From: Cystobasidium ongulense
Lineage: Eukaryota > Basidiomycota > Cystobasidiomycetes > Cystobasidiales > Cystobasidiaceae
Length of the DNA stretch: 64,000 bases
Direction of reading: 5' to 3'
NCBI GenBank assembly: GCA_022835595.1
Contig: BQUP01000009.1
Coordinates: 124,001 to 188,000 of the forward strand
Of this stretch, positions 47,940-57,869 are shown one piece after another; position 1 is the first letter of the stretch, and every line of letters begins with the position of its first letter. The translations under genes were made by a program, and so were the position numbers. The notes beneath the pieces are model-generated. The model made no database searches and was not told where the DNA came from. It worked only from the letters and a program-made list of their open reading frames with translations.

Positions 47940-50575
47940 TTATGAAGCACTACCTCGATATGTGTGCTGATCCTAAACGCCGCATCAGACTACGTCAGCC
48001 GGATGCATAAACAAATTTCAATCGACTCGCCTACCCATGGTGTGTCTTTTGGTCCATAGCGCTGTAAAGGTCGCTTCCACGTAGCTAAAAACGATCCTTC
48101 ACTTTCTAAATCCGCTTGTGTCAATGGCACTACTACTCCGAGTTCATGATTGGCGATAGATAGACCACCAGACTTCTCGCTGTATCGTCCCCAAGCAGCA
48201 GGTGTGCTAGATTGGGTTTTGTGTCAGTCACGCCTTTGACGCAGCTTCGTGACAGCGCACACCACTTACAAATTATGCGAGCCGACATAAAGCCAACCAA
48301 AAGGCTTGAACGGTGTTTCACTAGCTGTGTCGGCAGTCTTCAGCCTTTGTTGCCCTTTGCCGTCGGACTTCTCAGTGTGCGCAATGGCTAGGATCATTTT
48401 GGTCTGATGGCTGCAATCAGTCTGCTTTCCCAAGAGAGAAAAGGCAACATTCGCTTACATGCTGCAGAAGGCCATCCCGTTTAGAGCGACTATCGTAGAA
48501 GAGCTGTTTGGGAAATTTAGGCTTTCGCCAATAGTCAAGTGGACAAAAGATCGTTCCACCACCTTCTGGTCCATTGATGCTTTCTTTAACAGTCTTGAAA
48601 GTTGGAAAAACAATCTTGACATTTGGCCATTCATCTGTATTCCGATATGTTACGACGCGTTTACTAGTAGGCGTTCGTAGATTAGGTGATTTGGGATCCC
48701 AACCTAAGCAAGATCTATAGAATGTCCGCATCCAATCCAATGTGTATGAGCCTATAGAAGACCCTTGCGCTTCAACGTCCAGCTTAGCCCCTTCTGTTGG
48801 AACAACAAGATTGAGCTCTTGTAAGCTGTGGGCGAGCCCAGTATGTCCCATTGCATGTATATCTGAAGGCGATTTGAAGTTGCCAGGCACAGACAGGACA
48901 AGCCGGACCTTGGACGCAGCTGAATAGTCAAAATTTAGAAGTGCGTTCTTGTAATATTCAGTTGGAGTACCCAGCGAGCGATGTGCGCGAAGGAGGGTTT
49001 TCAGAAAGTGCGAAGATTCTGGATCCGTGGTCGTACTCGTGCGAGGAAAATCTTGGACGTAGACAGCCTGAGCGAAGTAAATTTTAGCCTCGGGTCATCC
49101 AAAGGAGACCATAATGACTGACGTTCTCGATGGTCGACCAGTCCTGTTGAGGTAAGATGCGATGTCAGGAAGGAAGTACCCTTCGTCTCATGCTTAGAGG
49201 CTTACATAGTCAATGAGATTGGCTGTTGCTACAGCGACTCGCAAATATGTTTCATGATACAGCTGTATACAGGTCAGATTTCTGATTCACAGATACAGAG
49301 TCATCCGACGTACCAGAATAAGTTTAATGTGCATGACGCCCCTGCTCTCTAGTTCCCTACAAATCGCAAAGTCGTAAGCTGCCATTGCAAGCGATGTGTT
49401 GTGTATCAATGGCTTCTCACCTGACTGGATTCATCAAGCGCATGTTAGGGGCTACTTGCATAGCTTCAAATCGAGTATGCGTAGCACATGGCATGACAAG
49501 AGCAATCTTGACATGGTCTGGGAAATGCGAATGTATCCATTCCGGTGTGCCGCAGAATGTAGCTAGAAGAGCAGATTGCATGTCATCTGTCTGTCAAAGC
49601 ATCTGTCAGATTCAATGCCCGCTTGCACAAAGTGACAACAGATATTGCTTACATTGCCAACAACATCTGCAAAGGTGAAGCATTCGTAGCCAGAGTGCAA
49701 TTTTGAAGCAGTAGGCCGAACGATACCATTCCAATACATAGTATTTTTATTCTTCTCAGCGAGACTAGATAGAGTTCCGATTTTAGAAGTTCCAGATGAT
49801 TTACTAGATGCGTTGCTTTGTGTCTGAGGTAGTGAAGGTGCAGTTTCGTCGGATGCCCTGATGGACGACAGAGTTGCCACTCTACCATTACTTGAGCCTC
49901 CTGTTGGCTTGCTATTCGAAGGACCTGTCACGGTTCCAGTAATGGACGAAGGATCTCTCCCGTCGGCTTGTTGAGCAGCTTGACGCGCAGCTACGCGAGC
50001 TAACCGTTCCTTTTCCATTTCCGCCCTCGATGCGCCACCGAGTATATATCGTCCCGGATCCATGTTCTCAGTTCGGTGCGGGATGTCGAGCTTGGCTGTA
50101 TACCCAAGTCAAGAAAGTTTCATCCATTTGCTGATTCACATCTCAAGCAATGGGTACATAGACACGACTTACGAGCTGTTTTGGTAGACGGTCGTGTATC
50201 CCTCAGTTTCGACTTCTTTTTATCATTGTCTTCGGCCTCATCGCCAGAAGCTAGCTTGCGCTTGTTGGTTATGATAGCAGTCTTCGGCAATGGTACCTCC
50301 TCATCACTGCTCTCTTCCGTTGCAGAGCTGTCGACAGTCTCGCTTTCATTAGGCTTGATCGACTTTGAGACTCGTGCAGTTTCCTCTTTTCGAGCAGCTT
50401 GTTTCGACATGACCTCTTCATTGTCGCTACTACTATCTTCTATATTAATGACTTGTCGAGCTGGCTGTTTGCTTGCTGCTGCTGTTGTTGACGTGCTTTG
50501 CGAATGTTGACCGAGCGAGAGTGCAATCGCTGCATCTATCTGGCGCTGCTCCTCTGCCGATATATCACCCGCCAT
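47940..50575 (-). CDS. TDP1: Tyrosyl-DNA phosphodiesterase 1
   Basis: The start at 50575 opens MAGDISAEEQRQIDAAIALS, which contains a ubiquitin-interacting-motif-like helix, then a long acidic Ser-rich region to about 50165. The catalytic part begins near ENMDPGRYILGGASRAEMEK. The first HxK half-site is GVMHIKLILLYHETYLRVAV with TANLIDYDW. The second is completed across an intron: LLQH|TKMILAIAH, giving H-T-K, with GWLYVGSHNFTPAAWGRYS downstream. The last exons end KDTPW|DQHTYRGSAS (stop 47940-47942). The enzyme hydrolyses 3'-phosphotyrosyl bonds left by stalled topoisomerase I in the nucleus. The intron splitting the second motif (GTAAGC, about 55 nt) has two nearer AGs in competition; only the third gives HxK. 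Confidence 0.9.
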
Positions 50576-51019
50576 GACGAAGGCAGTCCACGAGTCGTCA
50601 GTGGGTAGGCATCTCAGACTGTCTTGCTGAACACATAGCTCTATGGTCGATGAGAGGCGGATTCAATAGAAGCGAAGTCAACCGAGCTTGCAGCCCGTCA
50701 CGTGTTGAAGGACACAAACTCTCTATAGCTCTCTAGAAAGCTTGCGGCAAATTAGAGATGGTTGGCAAGTAGCATCGTCAGGCAAGTTCCCTTATATGGG
50801 TACATTGGACACGCGAGGGGCATCAATGCAGTGAAACCGGGTCTAAAACTGTGCAGAAATGTATTGCAGAAGTCCACAGACATGGAGGTGATAGCAAGAC
50901 ACTATAGAAGGGGGCGTAATGGTATGGCGTTGATGTAAGATGTTGGAGAGCAGCAGTTTGTAGCTTGCCTTATTGTGCATGGACTAAGACTGCGTGCAAA
51001 CTGCCGGTTCTTCGTTGCT
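50576..51019. promoter_or_regulatory. Intergenic region between V-ATPase c and TDP1
   Basis: About 445 bp between the TDP1 start and the V-ATPase c stop, both minus-strand. It holds the TDP1 promoter and the V-ATPase terminator. No gene is seen. Confidence 0.4.
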
Positions 51020-52320
51020 TTAGATACCACAGCCGGGGTTGTTCTTCGAGCGGGTGTTGAGGATCTGTTCATGTGGAAGAAACGCGTTAGCCGAATGAAG
51101 GTAGATTGCTCTTGTGGAATTGACTTGCAAGAGCGACGATAAGGCCGTACAGACCCAAAACTTCGGCGAAAATGAGGATAAGAATCATTCCGACGAAAAG
51201 ACGTGGTCTGGGGAGAAGATGTAAGAGGAGAGAAGCCAAGAATCAGACATAGAGACTATGATTGCTCAGAAACGCATGCCAAGACGCACTGTTGGGCTGT
51301 TCCTCGAACACCTGCATCTCCGACGATACCGATAGCGAATCCAGCAGCAAGACCAGCGAGACCGACGGAAAGGCCGGCACCGAGCTGAATGAAGCCGGAG
51401 TACAGAGGCATGGGCGAGATGACTGAGAGGAACACAATTGTCAGCTCTTGATTTGAAAGGTTACGAGTGGTCCCAGTATGCTCACTATCTCCGGAAATGA
51501 GGACGGCGACGACGAGACCATCTGGGGCAAAGTGTGCGTGTTAGCTGTGGACTAGGATGCATGTAGTGTACTCGTTTTCCCGCTCACAAATCTGCAGTAT
51601 CGTAGAGAACGAATCAGTCATGTTCTGCGCTCTACAAACGTGGTTCAAACTGAGTGCTCACAGCAATGATACCCGCCATGACGACTGGAATGATACACTT
51701 CATCATGAGATCAGGACGTAGGACACCCATAGCCGAGATACCGACCTGTATATGAGAAGGGAGAATGTGAGCGATGCATGGTCAGTCTTGTGCTTCTCTA
51801 TGGTGACAAGCAGCAAAGGCGCTGTTGAGGTAACGATTCCACTCACGCCAGACTTGGAGGTACCATAACTAAAGAGTAGTGGATAGCATTAGCAGAGTGT
51901 ACGAGGTGAAGTCATCGTATTGTAGCTAACCTGGCACCAATGCCTGCAGTGGACAATGAACATGCATCATCAGCCTCGCTGTCCCGAACAGCCTTTCGCA
52001 CCCACGCAAGCAGGCGAGCTCAGCGCACCAGGCACTTTGCCCGCCCTGCCAGCGAGGTTCAAGACGACGTACAAGTCAGACTGATAGCTGCTGTGCAGCC
52101 CATGGCACCGAAGAAGGGCGCATAGATGGGGCAGAGTTCGGAACTGTGCGAGCGGGGTGCGCGATAGGTTGGTTCGTTGGATGCATGCGATGGCGATGAC
52201 GGCGCGAGCATGGATGGACGGGTCACACAGGCCAGAGAGCGGTTCGTGGAGGGCGAGGGAGACACAGAGTCAGCTTTAGCATACGTGTGCAGCCTCGTGC
52301 ATGGTGGATACGCACGTCAT
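51020..52320 (-). CDS. VMA3: V-type proton ATPase proteolipid subunit c
   Basis: Ten exons can be placed to the base: 52316-52320, 52073-52143, 51931-51943, 51847-51868, 51662-51745, 51588-51591, 51486-51521, 51290-51422, 51129-51207 and 51020-51064. They sum to 492 nt, 163 residues plus stop. The protein reads [20 protein letters not shown], then [79 protein letters not shown], and [20 protein letters not shown] with the essential proton-carrying Glu in helix 4. Four helices in two repeats form the rotor ring of the vacuolar ATPase. Exon 1 has 5 coding nt, exon 6 has 4 nt, and the last intron is GC-AG. All junctions are forced by the highly conserved protein. Confidence 0.95.
51588..51591 (-). 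other. 4-nt internal microexon of V-ATPase subunit c
   Basis: The sense-strand tetranucleotide ATTT lies between CTGCAG (acceptor, 51592-51597) and GTGAGC (donor, 51582-51587). It supplies the Ile codon and the first base of the Tyr codon in GIIA-I-Y-GLVV. Leaving it out would shift the frame and lose two residues that are conserved in the family. Confidence 0.85.
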
Positions 52321-53154
52321 GGCTGCTGATGTGTCGAAGACTTGTGCGAGTAGTCGATTGTGCGAAGGCAGAGCAGGTCGAGGCAATTCGGGAGGCAGTT
52401 TTACATTTCATCGCGACGCACTGCGAAGATGGGAATGGAGTATCCTAAGCTACTCATATAACACGGCAGGTGTCACCTTGATATGTGGGAAAAGCTCCCC
52501 GCATTCTGCCTGATCCCGACGAACATGCACTCGATACGATGAAGGGTAGACGCGAATCATGACATCGAATTGGAAAAACTTGCATGCAACGATCCAGACG
52601 CTTGACATACTGACATCTAGCTGAACGTCACTTTGGTTGGTCTCCAAGCTTTCCCTGCGAGCTATGGTAGCACGTCTATCATTCATCCTTTTGGCTCTAC
52701 ATGCTTTATATATTGGACAGCCCATTCGTAAACGCATCCGTATAGATTTCCTCACAAGCTTCACATTGTCACTATCAAGACTTCAAGCTTATCATGCCTC
52801 CCTCAAGCTTGGCTGTGCGAGCATACCGCCGAAGAGCGTGGCTTTAGATGCCCTCAGCGCTCCTGGACCGCGAAGAACGTGTCGTACTATTTCCTACAGT
52901 CCAAGCTTTCTCTTGCAACAGAACCTCGTTTACATACAATCGTAATTGTGGCATCAGCAGCATATTCGAGGACCCCTCATGCTGTTGTGAGCCACCCGGT
53001 CAGCGTGGACCAACCCCGTCTCGACGGAACGTATAAAGTTTGACATAGCTTAAATCGTTTGACACATCATATCCTTGTCTAGAGATACATGTTTAACGTA
53101 GATACTAACGGGAGAGGTTTTTATACCATTTCTTCTTCAAGTATGAACAATTCT
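52321..53154. other. Intergenic region upstream of V-ATPase c, no gene seen
   Basis: About 835 bp between two minus-strand genes. A plus-strand open frame at 52637-52945 (102 codons) has no motif or splice context. The region presumably holds the V-ATPase c promoter and the reductase terminator. Confidence 0.4.
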
Positions 53155-54431
53155 TTATTTCTCGAGACCTTTGACATTATCAAGTAAAGTAGTCTTTGTA
53201 TCAATCCAGTTCCTTCCAGCATATCTTTGTAGCAGCTCTGTACTCTTTGAATTATCAATCACTTGTTTAGGAGGTTCAGGGAAATCGAAATCTTTGGGAA
53301 TTTTATCTTTTCTATCAGGATAAGCATCTCTCCAGACTTTGAGGATAGTATTGACATGGTTGACATCACCAGAAGCAGCCCATAGTCTTTCTTTGTCCGT
53401 CTTTGAGTCAAGTAGTGCAGCTACGTGTATAAGAGCTACATCTCTAACATCTACTATACGAGCAGGTGGATTTAAGAATGCTAATGCCATTTGAGATTCA
53501 TTATTGAAAAATTGAGTTGACCATGTTGAGGTACTGTATGTTCCTGGTGCAGGGTTTGAGATTGGACCAAGAACTAAATCTGGAAGTACGGTATTGAATG
53601 AGAAATGTGGTTTTTCTTCTTCAATGTATTTCCATGCTGCTCTTTCGCCTTTGACTTTAGATGCGGCATCTAAGTGTTCGAATGAAGCGATAAAAGGTAT
53701 AAATAGTTAATACATGGCTTTGGAAAACATGTAAAAGCAAGGTAGTCAAACTTACAAGCTAAAACAGGCTTCACAGGATCATCATCCTTGCGGGATTTGC
53801 CCAAATCATAGAAATAATCCGAAAACAAAGTGAGGGGGTATTCTCCATCTTTACCATATTCAGGACCATAGACGGCGATTCTAGATGAAGTGAGGACGAA
53901 TGCTTTGACGCTTGGTACGCGTGCTGCTGCTTTGAGAAGGGTGAGAGTACCATCTACTGCGCTATTGACTACTTTATCTACGTCGGCAGAAAAGGAAACG
54001 TCTGTTGCTATGTGAAGTACGCCGTTGACGCCTTGATATAATACAAGGATAGAGATTGTTACTATCTAAATGAGTGCAAGGTGTAGGAATGGTTGCGCTC
54101 ACCCTTTAGAGCATCGTCATAAGCTCCCGGAGCAGTATAGTCTTCGATTTGAACAGCTTCAAACAATCCATCTCCATATAATTTCTTGAGCTTTTCTTCG
54201 AACTGAGTGGTCTTTGAAGTGTCTCTAGTAGACACACGGACTTTATAGCCCCTCTTGACTAGTTCTTCGACTGTGGCACTATACAGAAGAATGCGTGATA
54301 GGGATTAGTCATGATGATGAAAACTGGAGATGGACAAGTGCGATGACCTACCTGCCAATGAGGCCAGTACCACCAGTCACAAAGACGAGAGAGCCCTTGG
54401 GTAGACGAACAGATTCGGACGAGGTAGTCAT
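53155..54431 (-). CDS. GRE2-like NADPH-dependent aldehyde/ketone reductase (extended SDR)
   Basis: Exon 1 from ATG 54431 reads MTTSSESVRLPKGSLVFVTG with GGTGLIGS, the Rossmann motif. Following exons give EELVKRGYKVRVSTRDTSKT, VNGVLHIATDVSFSADVDKV, VKAFVLTSSRIAVYGPEYGK and, after an intron near 53700-53755, a C-terminal part with TVLPDLVLGPISNPAPGTYS, ARIVDVRDVALIHVAALLD and the end LLDNVKGLEK at 53155. This is the dihydroflavonol-reductase/GRE2 family. The usual Y-x-x-x-K pair should lie near the 53640-53690 exon, where SKVKGERAAWKYIEEE is read; its exact register was not confirmed. The last exon is visibly richer in A and T at third positions than exon 1. The substrate is unknown. Confidence 0.85.
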
Positions 54432-55247
54432 ATCCTTCCTAGTGTAGATGCTTGAGATTGTTGGAAAGTTCAGTGTAGTGAGGTGGGGACAGTGGTGGAT
54501 AAAGAAGCAAGAAGGAAGCTCCAGTCAGACGAGCTTCTTATACCTCGGTGTGGATGATTATAACGAATGTCGCCATCAATGCACATTCAGCGAGGGATGT
54601 GTACTAATAATAATCACTAATGATGATGGTGTCCCGCTTTCAAGCAAATTGCTGACTGCTGACAGAGCAGCGTGTCATGCATATCCGACCGAGCCGAGTG
54701 TCCATTCGCCGATGTACACTAATTGCAGCAGTACAGCAGTACACACCACACTCGACGTGCTATCATATTGGCCCTCACTGAGAAGCGGTGGGGTGCTGAG
54801 TGAGTATGAAGCGAGAAGTGTGCCGTCGGTGTTATCGCTTGCAGCCTGAAGCTTGAACACCTTCAAGTTGACCAGCTGAGCACTGACGAGTCGACGAGAG
54901 CACAGAGCAGACACAGCAGAAGAGACTGCAGCAATGAAGCATACATGCTACTACTACCACGACTGTCTTCATGCATTCGCCCATTCTATCCCAGCCTGCA
55001 TTCCTCGCTTGATGCCAATGGTGGCCACCCACGCGTGCCACTTCTCTGTTTACGAGGACTTGAAAGCGAGACTATCGCTCTCTTCATACTGTACACGCGC
55101 ACCTCGGCACGAGCAGCAAGTTGCATCTATCGCGTCCATTGCATGAAGTACACTCTCTAGACTGGGTGTAGTCGTGCACACGTTGTCCCTCCACCGAGAC
55201 CTGTCACTGTATTCGACGCATACCTGAAGACAGACAGGACAGCAGCC
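54432..55247. promoter_or_regulatory. Divergent intergenic region
   Basis: About 815 bp between the reductase and the UPF0658 gene. A trinucleotide-like AT-rich patch (about 54605-54630) is present. Open frames are short and featureless. Confidence 0.4.
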
Positions 55248-57398
55248 ATGAGTCGGCCAGCAGCAGCAGCAGCACTACCGCGGCGCATGCCATCGTCCAA
55301 CTCATACAGCAGCAACAACTACGCAGAGCAGAGGTCAGGCTATCGCACATCGAGTTCAGACGAGATGGACCTCGACAACACCTCTTCGTCCTACAATGGG
55401 CGAGGCTATCCAACATCAGAGGCACATCTCACTCGCTCGGCTGGGGAGGAAGAGTATGGCTATAACATGGCCCAATACCAGGCACAACAACGACAGCGAC
55501 AGCCTTCCCTCCCTTCGGCTGTCCATACACCGGAAATTGAACGCTCAGGCAGGCCAGCTGCAAATACTCAATATGCATCATATCGCAGCCACGATGAACA
55601 CAACTACAACTCGGGCGTCATGCACGACAAGATGGAGTTTGCAAGTCCACCTCTAAGCGATCTAGACATGCAATACGCCTCGTCAAACGCACCGGCACCC
55701 TCGTCGTACGCCGACAAGGATGGGCCATACCGCACCGACATCGCACATATATACGGGCAGAGTGACAAGCAAGGCACTAAAGCGGGGACACAGCAGCCTG
55801 CGATTGGTAGTGCTGGCGTGGCTGGAGAAGGTGTCTCGTCAATCGTCAGAGGGTACGGCACCCCTCATCAAATAGCCTACCTCTCGGTCGTCCTCCTCCA
55901 GACATTGGCAACAGCAGCGATGATTGCGATAGTGTGGGTGAAAATACGCGCAGGAACGCCTGGTAGGCTTACTTCAACCTCCATCATATCATCAAGAGCT
56001 TATACTAATGACCTTACTCCTACACAGTGGGCTACGACGGCTTCACTTCATTCTTTTCTGGAAACGACGATGTTGCATCTTTAAGACGAAGAACAATTAC
56101 AGTCTATCTAGCAATCTTCCTGTTTGGGTCTGTATTCGAAATAATAACAGCTATCGACGCTCTTAGACTTAACAATACAATTCAATTGATTGGAGTTTGT
56201 CTGTTTGTAGTCGCTATGATGGTAAGTTCGTTCTCTCACGTGACTTTATAGGACGCGACTCTGAGAGTCTCCCAGATAAATAGCGCATTTGATATTGATT
56301 GTTCTTCTTCCTCCCTTTCCTGTCCTTCTTTCTTATACTATTACTTCGATTGAACATGTCTCGACACGCCTATCGACTTGAAACAGGTCTATTCAGCCCT
56401 CCTAGACGGTCAAGTCCAAAATGCAATCTCTATAGAAGATGGCTATTCTCCAACTTTATATACAGAAGTCAAACCATACATCCTAGCAATGCCGATCATA
56501 CAAGGTGTCGCTGTACTCGTATTGGCTTACTTTACGTATAAATTGTTTAGAGACTTCGGTTGGGAGGTTTTACATCTTATTGGAGCGGATAGGAAATTGA
56601 AGGTGAGTTTGTTTCCTTTCTTTTGGGCAGCTTTATATTCTTTATCCTCCTATCCTCCTGTCTATGCTGTTATACGTAGATCACAGATGCTGATGCTCTT
56701 TATCGGCGTGCTTACAGCGGGTGTATACCAAGTATCAAATCTTCGTCTGTCTGGTCAAATTCGATGTGAGTTGGCTTCCGCACATTAAGTTGATTAGTTG
56801 ATTGAAAAAAACGAGCTGATGGTGAATGTGTCCCTTCAGTTCTTCTTCTTCGTCGGTTTCTCACTACAATATATGATTCTCGTGCTCAAAGTGCAAGAAG
56901 CCGAGGTAAGTTGCAGTCTTCGATGCGTGACAGAACTTAATTACAACACGGATTCTAACCTTGTAGGCCTCCCCTTTCCTACAGTTCATCATCACCATCG
57001 TCGCTTTCCCATTCACCATCCTGGCTCTAATTCTAGCAGTAATAGCAGTTCGTCGGGAGATAAAATCATTATCCTACGTAATTTTCATAGCAGAATTATG
57101 TGCATTAGCCTATTTTATATTTAAATTTTTTAGATTATTTCAATCTTCACAAGAATTTAGATATCAAAATTCAAGGAAGACATTAGCAGTTTTTTCTGCA
57201 TTGGCAATTTTAATGCTATTATTAACTTTTTGGTGTTCTATTCAATGTTTTTTAAATTTTGATAAAGGTTTAAAAAGTGCTATTCCCGGTTATTTTGGTG
57301 AACATAGAGCTTCTAGACGACAAAAATTAAATAGGAAAAACTCGAATTCTGCGGGTGCTATTTTGGATGAGAGACCGGCGAGAATGTCAATTGATTAG
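55248..57398 (+). CDS. UPF0658 Golgi apparatus membrane protein
   Basis: ATG 55248 opens a Ser/Tyr/Gln-rich cytoplasmic N-terminus of about 200 residues with a poly-Ala start (MSRPAAAAALPRRMP). Membrane segments follow: QIAYLSVVLLQTLATAAMIA, ITVYLAIFLFGSVFEIITAI, LNNTIQLIGVCLFVVAMM, VKPYILAMPIIQGVAVLVLA and LFRDFGWEVLHLIGADRKLK. A long intron (about 56603-56739) leads to VYTKYQIFVCLVKFD, then FFFFVGFSLQYMILVLKVQE, FPFTILALILAVIAVRREIK and SALAILMLLLTFWCSIQCFL. The DALRLNNTIQ and FGWEVLHLIGAD blocks match the fungal UPF0658 family, placed in the Golgi in fission yeast; no biochemical role is known to me. Codon use switches to strongly AT-ending in the last exon (57040-57398). Confidence 0.85.
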
Positions 57399-57869
57399 CC
57401 AATAAATTCTTTCATTGACGGGGGCTAGAATGAAGGGAAGGGAGGAGAGAGAAGGGTCTCGAGAAGACGAAGGAAATGTATGCCGCTGCATGTCTTGCGG
57501 GTTAGCAGCTTGCTCATCCTCCCTCTGCCTTAATTTCCCCGGCAGTAATCTCATGTATCATCATTCAAAGCAAGGGTGTGCAGTAGTCACAGAGAATGGG
57601 TTGTTGGATCGCAGGCAGATCCCACTAAATCGTACTTGCTTTTGATCCTGCAGTTGTTGTAATGTTATGCTTGGCTTGAGTATTTCAGCCTTTTATCGTT
57701 AGTTCCTTCGGGTTGTTGAGCAAAACATATCATCATTCGATATTTCCGAATTCCCGAGCTTGAGCAAAAGTTCATCTTTTGCCTGAGAAACATCAACTTC
57801 AGAGCTGGAAATGTCAAAGCCTTCTCGACCTGTCCCAGTTCATCTAGGGATTGTATTGCCAACATTTCA
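57399..57869. other. Convergent intergenic region, no gene seen
   Basis: About 470 bp between the stops of UPF0658 and CLP1. A purine-rich run at about 57425-57475 is present on the plus strand. No gene is recognised. Confidence 0.4.

Noticed and set aside
48424-48476. Earlier AG acceptors for the TDP1 intron before the second catalytic motif
   Set aside because: They give either a stop or H-Q-T-K spacing; only the third AG gives the H-x-K required by the family.
52637-52945. Plus-strand open frame of 102 codons upstream of V-ATPase c
   Set aside because: Starts and ends without context and has no similarity I can name.
55255-55275. CAG repeat as a microsatellite
   Set aside because: It is short and coding, giving the poly-Ala start of the UPF0658 protein.
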